Positions 42,656 through 53,995 of a stretch of DNA of 64,000 bases are shown piece by piece; position 1 is the first letter of the stretch, and the number at the start of each line of letters is the position of its first letter. A model generated the notes under the pieces. That model did no database searches. It was not told where the DNA came from and saw nothing but the letters and a program-made list of their open reading frames with translations. The DNA is taken from contig BSDZ01000017.1 of NCBI GenBank assembly GCA_030268105.1, forward strand, positions 558,001 through 622,000, written 5' to 3'. Source of the DNA: Volvox africanus. Its lineage: Eukaryota; Chlorophyta; Chlorophyceae; Chlamydomonadales; Volvocaceae. Made by a program: the position numbers and the translations under genes.

Positions 42656-44003
42656 CTAGGCTACGCCCATGGAGGCACGGCACCACTCAAACTTAGCTTC
42701 ACCTAAAGCCTTTGTCATCACATCAGCCACCATCTTCTCCGTGGGACAGTACCTTAGCTCAACCTCCCCACTAGTAACCCGCTCTCTGACGAAATGATGC
42801 ACCGCATCAATGTGTTTTGACCGTTGGGACGTCATAGGGGTGTTGCTGATATTCATCGCCCCCTGGGAATCAACCTTGATAATCATTGGAGAAGTACCAC
42901 CGAGCTTCAGATCATCAGCCAGTTTTGACAGCCAAAGAGCTTCTCGCACCGCACTTGAAAGAGCTTGATACTCTGCCTCCACTGACGATACTGCCACGGT
43001 ACGCTGCAGTTGACTGCTCCAACTTATCGCAGTACCGTTCACTCGGAAAACATAACCGGTAGTTGATTTGCGGGTAGCTGTGTCTCCTGCCCAATCTGAG
43101 TCACTGTAGCCATCCAGCTGTAGCCCTTGTCCTCCAGGAAACCGAAGACTCATCTCACCGGGCCTCCCCAAGGTCTCGAATCTTGAAGCACTGGCCAATT
43201 GCTTTTTTCACTTCCCGCACCAGTTCTAAGTCGTCTGACGCCACACATGTATCATCCACATGAATCAGTGCAATCACTACTCCCCTCTCATCAACCTTCA
43301 GAAACATAGCCGGATCTGACTTAGATGGGAGCAGCCCAATCTCTGCAAACTTCTCACACAGCTTGTCATACCAGCACCGTGGTGCCTGCTTCAGGCCATA
43401 TATGGACTTATGCAGGTGACACGCTAGATTTGGGGTCTCCGACTCATACCCCGGTGGCTGCTCCATCCAAAGATCCTCCTTCAATTCCCCATTCAAAAAC
43501 GCAGTTGTCACATCTAGTTGGTGGATGGGCATCTTCCTAGCCGCCGCAACCACTAGGAGGGCTCGAAAAGATGAGCCACGGGATGTCGGTGCAAAAAGCT
43601 CACCATAATCCACCCCCTCGGGCTGTACGAAGCCTTTTGCTACTAAGCGCGCCTTGAACCACTCAACACTACCATCCTGGTTGCGCTTTACCTTAAAAAC
43701 CCAGCGACACGGAATCAGCTTGGTGCCAAGTGGGGTTTTTTTCCAAGGTCCAGGTCCCATTAGCCAACTGAGAGCTAATCTCGTCATCCATAGTCTTCCA
43801 CTCACTGGCCTGTGCCCCAGACATCGCTTCAGCATAGGTCTTGGGCTCAGACTCCCCGGTGGCTGCCGCCACATGGACCCAGCCTGTAACTGACCTAGGT
43901 TCCTCATTGCGCCACCACTCAGAAGGCCGTTTGCGATCACGCACAGGATACCTAGATGCAAAACCTTCCCTGGCATCAGCAGCACCCACAGATGGGCCAG
44001 CAC
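42656..44003 (-). pseudogene. Copia RT-RNase H with 344-bp deletion, unit 5
   Basis: The deletion at about 43150-43160 removes the region from 'VFLGMDIHHE' to 'GIQEMG' (between RT palm/thumb and RNase H) and shifts the frame. Frames are 43155-44003 (RT to 'DLGEAR') and 42656-43198 (RNase H). VHVDD is kept, here as 'IHVDD', and the RNase H motifs are kept. Confidence 0.9.
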
Positions 44004-44892
44004 CAGGTGAGCTCACTGAGGGGCCTGCACCCGAAGTATTAGCACCCCCGGCTGGGCCGTTACTGTTATCCCCGGAGCCCCCAGCACCGGGGGACGGTGA
44101 TGCGCCACCCTGGGTTTGGGGGGCCGGTTCACAGTCATCCTCGTCATCACTGTCAGAATCCCAATTACCCGCAACTGGATTCTGCCATCTTACCGTTTTC
44201 TGCACACGACCAGCTTGCCTAGGAGATTGCAGGCCAACATTCCGCTCATCAAAGGTGACATCAGTGTGCACAGACACTACATGGTTAGGAAACATGACGC
44301 GGTACTGGCCTGCATCGCCATACCCAACCAGGACACCCTTGCGGCTCACTGGATCTAACTTGTTACGCTTCTCCTTGGGAATATGAACATATGCCGTACA
44401 GCCAAACACACGCAGGTGACTCACATCGGGCTGCTCCCCTAAGAAAGCTTCATAGGGGGTGCACGGCAAGCCGGAGACTGGTGAAACATTCCGGAGATAA
44501 TTCACCGTAGACACAGCCTCAGCCCACATGCATTGAGGCAGTTGAGACTCGGCCAACAGAGCACGCATCTTCTCTAACAAAGTCCTATTCAAGAGTTCAG
44601 CAGCCCCATTCTGCTCAGGTGCATACCCCACCGTAGGACCATGCCTAATCCCTTTCGTACGGAAAAACTCCTGCAGGGGACTGTTGATAAACTCACCCCC
44701 TCGATCAGATCGCACCTCCTTGACCCGAAAGCCACTGTATGTCTCCAGTTGATTCACCATAGTTACCACCTTGTCCTTCACCGCCTCTTTGGTAAGTGTG
44801 AAGGCTACAGCCGAAAAAACAGTGCAGTCATCCAGCAGAACAGTTAGGTAGCGAGAGAACCATTTGGTGTTGGCGCAGGCATTGGGCCACAA
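43693..44892 (-). CDS. Copia integrase, unit 5
   Basis: 399 codons, D,D-35-E intact, 'VGYAPEQ'. Confidence 0.9.
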   Translation of the reverse strand: MWPNACANTKWFSRYLTVLLDDCTVFSAVAFTLTKEAVKDKVVTMVNQLETYSGFRVKEVRSDRGGEFINSPLQEFFRTKGIRHGPTVGYAPEQNGAAELLNRTLLEKMRALLAESQLPQCMWAEAVSTVNYLRNVSPVSGLPCTPYEAFLGEQPDVSHLRVFGCTAYVHIPKEKRNKLDPVSRKGVLVGYGDAGQYRVMFPNHVVSVHTDVTFDERNVGLQSPRQAGRVQKTVRWQNPVAGNWDSDSDDEDDCEPAPQTQGGASPSPGAGGSGDNSNGPAGGANTSGAGPSVSSPGAGPSVGAADAREGFASRYPVRDRKRPSEWWRNEEPRSVTGWVHVAAATGESEPKTYAEAMSGAQASEWKTMDDEISSQLANGTWTLEKNPTWHQADSVSLGF

Positions 44893-46502
44893 ACATCAAG
44901 ATGAATAAGAGCAAGTGGTTGGGCAGCCTTATGCCCAGTGGACGGGAAGGGCCCTCGGCGCTGCCTCGACATCACACACGGCTCGCACAACCCTGCATCT
45001 TCTGCACCGTTCACCGGCTCTGGGGCAAAACGCACCCCTGCCGCCATGCCTTCACCCACCAACCTCTCAAGATTACCCAGGCCAAGGTGTCCATACCGGC
45101 GGTGCCACAGGTCCATTGACTCTGATGCAGACTTCCTGTGAGCAACTCCACCAAAAGGCTGTTCGGCCATTGACCTGAAAGCAGACCTGGGAATCAAAAT
45201 ACATGCTAGGGCATACAAATTTTCACAGCGCTTGCCCGTCAAGATTTTCTCACCATCCTTGAGCAAAGTGACTTCACCATTCTCAAAGCAGACTGACCCG
45301 CCCTTCTGGTCCAGGGCAGCAACTGACAGCACATTCGCAAAGCTGTCAGGAACAAGATACACCTCATGCACCGTCAACGCGGCCATGGTAACCATGGAGA
45401 CAAGCCTCAGGGTCCCTACTGCTGTAGGCCTGATTATCCCCCCGTTTACGCTCAGAATCTCAAATTTCTCTGACTCTGCCAGCTCGCGGATATCAATTAG
45501 CTGTTCTGCATCATATGTCAGATGATGGGATGCACCAGAATCCAGGTACCAACCTTTCATACGGTCAGACTCTGATGCCACAAAAGCAAAGTTCTTCGGG
45601 CTAGCATTGCTCCTGGCGCCGGCACCTTCCACATGGTTGTGCCGGCCATAACCTTGGCGGTCGCTCCCTGAGCTGGACCCACCCGCGGCCTCTCCATGGC
45701 CGCCCATTCTTGCACGCTCCAGGCCGCCCGACTCATATCTAGGTCCTATAGGCGCCGAGTCCGGTGAGCCAGTCCTCTGGGCCATCCTGGGTGCAAGGCA
45801 CCCCCTCTCCAGATGCCCGGGCTGTCCGCAGTTCCAGCACTGCGGTGGCTCCCGTGATCCGCCGCAGACGTGGCTTCCTCCACGTCGGGGCGCACTTCCT
45901 GTGGTTGAGCTTCCCCTACCCGCACTGACAAAGGCAGACGAGCTGGTAGAGGCATCATGCCCGCTCCCTACCCTAGCTTCGAATGCCAGCAGTTGCACGG
46001 TAACGCTAGACAGCGTAAGCTCACCAGACTGTGTCGTTAACACAGACACCATCACCTCGTACTTTTGAGGTAGACCCGTCAGCATCGCGTACGCCATGTC
46101 CTGTTCACTGATGGCTTGGCCCACCTTCAGCAGATCTGTATGTAACTCCCGCACTCTTGAAAGGTACACCGGTAGGGCCTCTCCCTTCTTGATTGCCAGC
46201 TTAGTATACTCCTGACGCAGCTGAGATCTGCGGGCATGGTTGTTGGCAGAAAAAATCGCAGCAAGGCCATCCCACGCCATCTTGGCGTTCGGCGATGCCT
46301 TGATGACTGGTAGATGACAGTCCTTCACATTCTTCACCAACAGTGTCTTCACTCGCTCTGATGCTGTGACCTCCACATCTGTAACTGGCTCTGTCAATAG
46401 AGCCCTCTTCAAGTTGTGCTCAGCACACAGGTTCTCAAACCGATAGGCCCATGTAGAGTAGTTGTTGAGATCGAGGGGTTCTGCCGACTTGTCCTTGCCC
46501 AT
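44844..46502 (-). CDS. Intact copia GAG-protease, unit 5
   Basis: 552-codon frame matching unit 4 in every domain; CCHC knuckle, DSG protease site and HHCC residues are present. It ends at the shared break before the DDE core. Confidence 0.92.
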   Translation of the reverse strand: MGKDKSAEPLDLNNYSTWAYRFENLCAEHNLKRALLTEPVTDVEVTASERVKTLLVKNVKDCHLPVIKASPNAKMAWDGLAAIFSANNHARRSQLRQEYTKLAIKKGEALPVYLSRVRELHTDLLKVGQAISEQDMAYAMLTGLPQKYEVMVSVLTTQSGELTLSSVTVQLLAFEARVGSGHDASTSSSAFVSAGRGSSTTGSAPRRGGSHVCGGSREPPQCWNCGQPGHLERGCLAPRMAQRTGSPDSAPIGPRYESGGLERARMGGHGEAAGGSSSGSDRQGYGRHNHVEGAGARSNASPKNFAFVASESDRMKGWYLDSGASHHLTYDAEQLIDIRELAESEKFEILSVNGGIIRPTAVGTLRLVSMVTMAALTVHEVYLVPDSFANVLSVAALDQKGGSVCFENGEVTLLKDGEKILTGKRCENLYALACILIPRSAFRSMAEQPFGGVAHRKSASESMDLWHRRYGHLGLGNLERLVGEGMAAGVRFAPEPVNGAEDAGLCEPCVMSRQRRGPFPSTGHKAAQPLALIHLDVCGPMPAPTPNGSLAT

Positions 46503-46546
46503 GATGTTCGTGCTTATCTCAGAGCGCCCAGGCGGGGCTCATAACC

Positions 46547-46636
46547 TGTTATAGTCAGCAAAGCGCCCGGCCCCTCCCTGGGCTGTATTACTTGATCTGA
46601 CATTCTTAACTTTATGAGTGTTGCTCATTCTCAACA
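46547..46636 (-). repeat. Family A 5' LTR remnant, unit 5
   Basis: Beside the PBS at 46533-46546. This is the last 5' end of family A in the window. Confidence 0.45.
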
Positions 46637-47450
46637 AGTTCCACACATATCTCGTATCCACTCGTATCCGCTCTACTGGCTTCTCGGTACGTGACTAGAT
46701 GCATGTGCATGTTGCATGTGCATGATGACGGACGTGACGACAAGCCGCCGACATTTGCGATGTGGGAAAATACAGGTTGGCCGAGACTTTAGGGCTTAAT
46801 AGCTACGCTGCTTGGTCGTATAGTTTCGCGTGCATGCCGCACATCCTTCGCGGTCTTCTTCGGCATAGTTCCACGCACATCATGTATCCGCTCTACTGGC
46901 TTCTCAGATTCGTGACCAGATGCATGCACCACACGGTTTCGCCTTGACATGGTGCATTCGCTGCACTTCACGGAAATGGATGCCTTTCTCGACTTCATGT
47001 CAATCCCCTTCACTAATCCATTCTCAACAAACCTTTCCAAGCCCTCCATTGCAAAATTGCGAGAACGTGAAGAGACAAGATACAAGAAACAGAACGTGGA
47101 TGGGTCGCATGTTGTGACGCGACATGGCATGTGGATAAACCGGCCGAATGGATTGGCGAAAGTTGAGAAGCAATGTGATGTAGGAACGAACCGTGTAGAG
47201 CTGGACGTTTTGGAAAATAGCGACCGTTTTGGGGATAAGTAGTAGGCCGAAACCGATCTCGCCTGCCGGTAGGAATGAACCAGAGCAAGATTGGATGCTA
47301 CAACTGCTGCTGCTTACTGTGATGATGGCGAGCACAACGGAATCCAGCACGGCAATGATAAGCACGTACAGCATTTATACGATGAAGATGGAGGACAACC
47401 ACGACGAGAGCAGGGTTGACGCCGTGGACAAGCATGCTGAAAACCGATAA
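46637..47450. pseudogene. Scrambled family D copia fragments, unit 5 (long form)
   Basis: Gag head (+) 46762-46827, finger (-) about 46828-47054, integrase tail (+) about 47055-47450; includes the 31-bp segment. Confidence 0.6.
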
Positions 47451-48366
47451 AACTAAACTGCAAAAAATATAAATGTGTAATTATGTAAAATGCTGTAATT
47501 GTGTAAGCAATTTAGTTTTAGTTTTTCACCTTCTTCTGGTGTTTGAACAACTTGCATCTAGTTTGTGTATTTCAGTTGCTTATTTTAAATGTGGGGACTT
47601 TCTCGTGGTAAAATGAACTTTAACTTGCCCATATAGTTCCTGTACAACTGAATATTTCAATGTCCGTCAAAACCATAAATCATAATTGTGCCGGCTGTAA
47701 AATGCTAAACTGCTTGTATAGTCACGTTTTTCACCGTTTTGAAATAGTTTTATACTAGCCAGTATATTGTGCGTGCATATATTTGTATAAATTGCATGTC
47801 AGTTCTTTATACTCAAAGTGAGGACTTTACTTTTGTATCAACGAAATATAACTGCCCTCATTTGTACTGTACAGTTGAATATTTTCATAACAAAAATCAA
47901 AATGGCTTCGAAAAGTAAGACTGCTTATGTAACAGGAAAAGCAAATCGTCAGAACCATTCATCATGGTGCCGGCTGTGAAATGTAAAATGTGCTTTTGAT
48001 ATGGCTGTACCAATATAGCTTTTCATCGTTTTTAATTTCATTTTGAACTGCTTGCAACTTTTTGTGGTGTTTTACTGGAAATTTTCTCAGTATGATGGGC
48101 ACTTTCTTGTGTTGAAACGAAATTTTACTGGCCCTTACTTGCTCTTTTGAATAGGGTAACAGATACGACGCGGATGAATTGAAAAAATGTTACAACAAAG
48201 GAAGGCACTAGCAGTGTATAGTTGCTTGAATGGAATAACAAACAATTAAGGAAACAAAGTATATGTAAAACCATAAGAAGGGAACATCCTAGATTACCCA
48301 ACAACTTGTACCAATGCCCATCACTATATCCAGTTCATTAAGTATTTCCTGTATCTCTCGAACCAT
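47451..48366. repeat. AT-rich non-coding block, unit 5
   Basis: As at 11876, with a private change (GAAATATAACTG) near 47845. Confidence 0.6.
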
Positions 48367-48534
48367 ATGCGGCTACTTCCCGTACTACTTCCCGTAGCTC
48401 CCATGCGGCTACTTCCCGTACTAGTACCTCCAGTACCTTTCATACACGGTTGTCTCTGGTGCTATCGGTTCACAGGTATCAGTATCGGTATCGGTATCGG
48501 TTCACAGGTATCTCTGCCCTTACTATTCCTGTGT
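48367..48534. repeat. Short-repeat block, unit 5
   Basis: Hexamer track 48477-48500: TATCAG, TATCGG three times. Confidence 0.8.
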
Positions 48535-49877
48535 CAACATGCGCTCAGCATGGAGTGATACTCATGTTCAATAGCAGGAGGCAGATTGTGCTTCATGTGC
48601 CACTCTCCCGTACCCAATATTCTGTAGCATGGTGTTTCGTCCCGTCCATCTCCTCCACCCCCTCGGGATGAACACCATCATCCTCCACAAATTGACGTCA
48701 CCTGACTGTGACACATGTCCTGGTGCCCTGCGGCATTGTAGTCGTGATATCCATCTTCACTCCTCGAAGTTCCTTTTTGCCGTCATAGTTTCCGTCGTGC
48801 TCGCCATCATCATCAACATCATCATCAGCACCAGTATCACCCAATCTCGCTCGGGTCTTCTCCCTGACGGATCCGCTCTGTTGCTTGACCCAGCTCGTCC
48901 ATCTTCTTGCTTGTGGGTGTCATGATCTACGATCCGTTGGTTTGTGCCGTATGTTCTTCAGCCTCTGCACGGGCATCGCCAGCCTCCTGCGAATCCGTCC
49001 AACTTGACATGGTTTGTGCCTACACACACCGATCCTCTGGGAATCAGCATGCTGTACATCCTTCGGAGTCTTCTTCGGCCTAACTCCACCCATACCTCCT
49101 CTGATCCGCTCTACCAATCCATCTTCGTGACCGGATGCATGCTCCTCACGGCTTTGCCTTGATATGGTGCAATTGCTGCACTCAGCAGACGAGGATCCAA
49201 TCTTCCTACTTCGACCTTTCCATATCTCCTGTTCCATTCCTCCTTCGTTTGTTGTGTGTGGCCTTTTTGAGCCACACCCATAAACCCTCTTCTCATGTCA
49301 TCTTGCGAGACAATTTCGCATCCCCGCTTGCACATGCCGTCCTCTCGGTGCTCTGATGGCTTGCATGGTTCATGCCTGTTTCTTGGCACCACATTTGTTC
49401 TGTTTGTGTGTGTGATTGCAGTACTCGGGTCTTGGGGTCAATGCCCGATACCAACCCCTGCCGAACTGCCTTCTGTGATTCGCCTTGCCTATCATGTTCA
49501 ACATTTTGATGCCATAATGATTTTGTTTGCTTCATCCACTGGCCTGGCGTGAGCCATGCCGACAAATCCGCATTCTTGCTTGATGGCGGATACCACTTCG
49601 CATTCCAACTTGTACAAACTGCCCTTCCGGCACCCCGACAGCACCACTCTATCGCATATGTACACGTACACAGATTGGTCCTCAAACCTAATTTTTCCTC
49701 CTTTTTCGCTCAATGATGCAACAGATATCACCTTTACATAGCTGCTAGATGCCACGTTAACATTGTTGATCGTGACTGTGGCGTTTGGACAGCAAGACGG
49801 TGCCAATTTTAACGTGCCATTGGCCGTGGGTCGCATGATTCCTCCGTTCATGCTCATAATGTCAAACTTATCTCTCT
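48535..49877 (-). pseudogene. Family C copia fragment, long form, unit 5/6 boundary
   Basis: It contains 291 extra bases (49367-49657) flanked by GCAT. These encode a second, diverged pre-integrase stretch: 'KGSLYKLECEVVSAIKQE' parallels 'CKRGCEIVSQDDMRRG' of the adjoining copy, and 'LWHQNVEHDRQGE' is another version of the 'LWHRRYGHLG' motif. The long form is therefore two related pieces in tandem. Confidence 0.65.
49367..49657 (-). repeat. 291-bp segment present only in the last two long-form copies
   Basis: GCAT occurs at 49363-49366 and 49654-49657. Short copies have a single GCAT here, consistent with loss between the two 4-bp repeats. The same segment lies at 55912-56202. Confidence 0.85.
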
Positions 49878-50161
49878 TGTTGCGATTATGCGGGATTTCA
49901 CGTCATCGTAATACAGTTTGGCAACGGTTGTGTAATAGCTCTTACTTAGGTGCGAGTAACTGCGATGTAAGTTAGATATCGCGACGAGTGCCGTACAGTT
50001 ATTATCGCGAGTATATTGTTTATGCGCACTCTGCTCTAGTTAGTCTTGCGCGTTACTAACGTTGACACTATAATTATTTATGCCAAATATACACGGTTCC
50101 TGCGTCAATACATAATCCTGTAATCTATCCACGTTTCGCATCGGTTGCTCCTATCTTCGCA
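49878..50161 (+). repeat. Plus-strand LTR of family B, unit 6
   Basis: 284 bp with one private T-to-C change (GTTGACACT, near 50066); PBS at 50162. Confidence 0.6.
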
Positions 50162-50446
50162 AGAGGTTATGAGCCCCGGCTCTTCTGAGCCGTAATTATC
50201 TCGTCAAGGCATAGGCATCAACCTTTTGGCCAAGCGCTTTCAATTGGTGGTGGCAAATACAAGTCTAGCAACTTTGACTCTACAACTGAAGTCGCCAAAA
50301 GTTCTGAGTGCCGGAATCAGCGACTGCTCGTGGTGCGAGAATTGAGGAATCACTCGTGACGCGAATACTGGTCCACAAAATACGGAGCACAGCGACCGCC
50401 GCCTCTGGTCAACAACGACCATATCGCCTGCCTACATCGGGCAACA

Positions 50447-50932
50447 ATGGGAAAGGATAGGTTATCAGACCCATTAGGTCTGAGCAATTATGCTACGTGG
50501 TCGTTCAGATTCCAATCTATGATGCAAGAGAACAACCTGGATAGATGGCTGAGAGACGAACCAATGACCGACGAGGACATCGCCGCGCCAAACAAGGTCA
50601 GAAACATCCTTGTCAAAAATGTCCAAGATCATCACTTGGCAATTATCAGAGCAGCGCCCAACGCCAAGGGAGCATGGGAGAGGCTCGCGGCTGTTTTTGC
50701 GGCAAGCAGCGACGCAAGAAAATCTCAGCTTGTTGCTGAACTGTCAGCCCTTAAAATGGCACAAAATGAAGCCCTAATCTTATATCTGGCTCGCGTCCGC
50801 AATCTATATACGGACTTGGTGGAAGTGGGTTTACCTACACCTACCACCAGAAACTTCCTACCACTTGGCGGCTGCTCAGCACCTATCACTTTGCACAACT
50901 GCCTGTCACAACTGCCGCCCTGCAACTGCTAG
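50447..50932 (+). pseudogene. Truncated copia gag (family B), unit 6
   Basis: Variant 'EDIAAPN' (Ser to Pro), shared with unit 7. Confidence 0.8.
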
Positions 50933-50972
50933 ATAGGTAACTGTGACGGTTTGCACCGTCCACAACTTAACA
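50832..50972 (-). repeat. Family A 3' LTR remnant, unit 6
   Basis: TGTTAAG start on the minus strand. Confidence 0.55.
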
Positions 50973-52352
50973 CGCCCCCTCGGTGCAAACCTCCACTAGG
51001 CTACGCCCATAGTGTTTGAGTGGTGCCGTGCCTCTATGGGCGTAGCCTAGTGGAGGTTTGCACCAGGCTACGCCCATAGAGGCACGGCACCACTCAAACT
51101 TAGCTTCACCTAAAGCCTTTGTCATCACATCAGCCACCACCTTCTCCGTGGGACAGTACCTTAGCTCAACCTCCCCACTAGTAACCCGCTCTCTGACGAA
51201 ATGATGCACCGCATCAATGTGTTTTGACCGTTGGGACGTCATAGGGGTGTTGCTGATATTCATCGCCCCCTGGGAATCAACCTTGATAATCATTGGAGAA
51301 GTACCACCGAGCTTCAGATCATCAGCCAGTTTTGACAGCCAAAGAGCTTCTCGCACCGCACTTGAAAGAGCTTGATACTCTGCCTCCACTGACGATACTG
51401 CCACGGTACGCTGCAGCTGACTGCTCCAACTTATCGCAGTACCGTTCACTCGGAAAACATAACCAGTAGTTGATTTGCGGGTAGCTGTGTCTCCTGCCCA
51501 ATCTGAGTCACTGTAGCCATCCAGCTGTAGCCCTTGTCCTCCAGGAAACCGAAGACCCATCTCTTGAATACCCGCCAGGTACCTCAGCACCCCCTTTGCC
51601 GCACTCATTGCAGCGCGGGTAGGCTTAGACATGGACCGGGAAAGCACACTCAGGGCATAAGCCAGGTCGGGGCGCGTGCTTACTGCAAGGTAGTTGAGTT
51701 CTCCCACGAGAGCTCGGTAAGGTGTTGGGTCCTCCAGCAGTTCGCTTTCATCAGTCACTGGAATAGCCCTTGTACCCATTGCCAGAGGAGTAGCCCGATC
51801 TTTGGCGTCCAGCATGTTGTGCCGTTCCAAGAGCTGCTCAATATACCGAGACTGACTCAATAAAATATCACCATTTTTCTCATGATGAATATCCATGCCC
51901 AGAAATACCCGGGCCTCCCCAAGGTCTCGAATCTTGAAGCACTGGCCAATTGCTTTTTTCACTTCCCGCACCAGTTCTAAGTCGTCTGACGCCACACATG
52001 TATCATCCACATGAACCAGTGCAATCACTACTCCCCTCTCATCAACCTTCAGAAACATAGCCGGATCTGACTTAGATGGGAGCAGCCCAATCTCTGCAAA
52101 CTTCTCACACAGCTTGTCATACCAGCACCGTGGTGCCTGCTTCAGGCCATATATGGACTTATGCAGGTGACACGCTAGATTTGGGGTCTCCGACTCATAC
52201 CCCGGTGGCTGCTCCATCCAAAGATCCTCCTTCAATTCCCCATTCAAAAACGCAGTTGTCACATCTAGTTGGTGGATGGGCATCTTCCTAGCCGCCGCAA
52301 CCGCTAGGAGGGCTCGAAAAGATGAGCCACGGGATGATGGAACAACAAACAA
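50967..52352 (-). pseudogene. Truncated copia RT-RNase H with C-terminal extension, unit 6
   Basis: 461-codon frame. The N-terminal fingers region is lost, while Asp of 'QLDVTTAFLN', VHVDD and all RNase H motifs remain. The usual TAG after 'RASMGVA' is displaced by the inverted repeat at 50982-51099, so the frame reads 36 further residues ('WCKPPLGYAHRG...') into the 3' LTR. Confidence 0.88.
50982..51099. repeat. Compound inverted repeat at RNase H end, unit 6
   Basis: Two overlapping perfect inverted repeats: 50982-51012 with 51034-51064 (31 bp, 21-base spacer) and 51014-51048 with 51065-51099 (35 bp, 16-base spacer). Other units carry this coding segment once and in one orientation. Confidence 0.93.
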
Positions 52353-52473
52353 TTAAGGAAACAAAGTATATGTAAAACCATAAGAAGGGAACATCCTAGA
52401 TTACCCAACAACTTGTACCAATGCCCATCACTATATCCAGTTCATTAAGTATTTCCTGTATCTCTCGAACCAT
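52336..52473. repeat. Truncated AT-rich block, unit 6
   Basis: The last ~138 bp of the AT-rich block, joined directly to RT at GGGATG/ATGGAACAAC. Confidence 0.8.
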
Positions 52474-52641
52474 ATGCGGCTACTTCCCGTACTACTTCCC
52501 GTAGCTCCCATGCGGCTACTTCCCGTACTAGTACCTCCAGTACCTTTCATACACGGTTGTCTCTGGTGCTATCGGTTCACAGGTATCAGTATCGGTATCG
52601 GTATCAGTTCACAGGTATCTCTGCCCTTACTATTCCTGTGT
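52474..52641. repeat. Short-repeat block, unit 6 first copy
   Basis: Hexamer track 52584-52607: TATCAG, TATCGG, TATCGG, TATCAG, a pattern not seen elsewhere in the window. Confidence 0.8.
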
Positions 52642-53221
52642 CAACATGCGCTCAGCATGGAGTGATACTCATGTTCAATAGCAGGAGGCAGATTGTGCTT
52701 CATGTGCCACTCTCCCGTACCCAATATTCTGTAGCATGGTGTTTCGTCCCGTCCATCTCCTCCACCCCCTCGGGATGAACACCATCATCCTCCACAAATT
52801 GACGTCACCTGACTGTGACACATGTCCTGGTGCCCTGCGGCATTGTAGTCGTGATATCCATCTTCACTCCTCGAAGTTCCTTTTTGCCGTCATAGTTTCC
52901 GTCGTGCTCGCCATCATCATCAACATCATCATCAGCACCAGTATCACCCAATCTCGCTCAGGTCTTCTCCCTGACGGATCCGCTCTGTTGCTTGACCCAG
53001 CTCGTCCATCTTCTTGCTTGTGGGTGTCATGATCTACGATCCGTTGGTTTGTGCTGTATGTTCTTCAGCCTCTGCACGGGCATCGCCAGCCTCCTGCCAA
53101 TCCGTCCAACTTGACATGGTTTGTGCCTACACACACCGATCCTCTGGGAATCAGCATGCTGTACATCCTTCGGAGTCTTCTTCGGCCTAACTCCACCCAT
53201 ACCTCCTCTGATCCGCTCTAC
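52642..53221 (-). pseudogene. Family C copia fragment, truncated, unit 6
   Basis: Linker and part of the finger segment, ending at ATCCGCTCTAC (53211-53221), where it switches to the homologous sequence that precedes the scrambled block. Confidence 0.7.
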
Positions 53222-53995
53222 TGGCTTCTCGGTACGTGACTAGATGCATGTGCATGTTGCATGTGCATGATGACGGACGTGACGACAAGCCGCCAACATT
53301 TGCAATGTGGGAAAATACAGGTTGGCCGAGCCTTTAGGGCTTAATAGCTACGCTGCTTGGTCGTATAGTTTCGCGTGCATGCCGCACATCCATTGCAGTC
53401 TTCTTCGGCATAGTTCCACGCACATCACGTATCCACTCTACTGGCTTCTCAGATTCGTGACCAGATGCATGCACCACACGGTTTCGCCTTGACATGGTGC
53501 ATTCGCCGCACTTCACGGAAATGGATGCCTTTCTCGACTTCATGTCAATCCCCTTCACTAATCCATTCTCAACAAACCTTTCCAAGCCCTCCATTGCAAA
53601 ATTGCGAGAACGTGAAGAGACAAGATACAAGAAACAGAACGTGGATGGGTCGCATGTTGTGACGCGACATGGCATGTGGATAAACCGGCCGAATGGATTG
53701 GCGAAAGTTGAGAAGCAATGTGATGTAGGAACGAACCGTGTAGAGCTGGACGTTTTGGAAAATAGCGACCGTTTTGGGGATAAGTAGTAGGCCGAAACCG
53801 ATCTCGCCTGCCGGTAGGAATGAACCAGAGCAAGATTGGATGCTACAACTGCTGCTGCTTACTGTGATGATGGCGAGCACAACGGAATCCAGCACGGCAA
53901 TGATAAGCACGTACAGCATTTATACGATGAAGATGGAGGACAACCACGACGAGAGCAGGGTTGACGCCGTGGACAAGCATGCTGAAAACCGATAA
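53222..53995. pseudogene. Scrambled family D copia fragments, unit 6
   Basis: Gag head (+) 53307-53372, finger (-) about 53373-53599, integrase tail (+) about 53600-53995; long form. Arrives here without the family A 5' end that precedes it in units 1-5. Confidence 0.62.

Larger units (their letters stand above)
42493..46636 (-). mobile_element. Family A copia with RT deletion, unit 5
   Basis: GAG-PR and integrase are as good as in unit 4. RT-RNase H is broken by a 344-bp loss. Confidence 0.92.
41539..49877. repeat. Array unit 5 (8339 bp)
   Basis: Relative to unit 4 it has lost 344 bp in RT and 1 bp near 42640, and has 291 bp more in the family C fragment at 49367-49657. The arithmetic (8393-345+291) matches exactly. 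Confidence 0.92.
50832..52335 (-). mobile_element. Family A copia, 3' third only, unit 6
   Basis: 3' LTR remnant, RNase H and most of RT. The 5' end, GAG-PR and integrase are missing; the break follows 'SRGSSFRALL' of RT. Confidence 0.9.
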
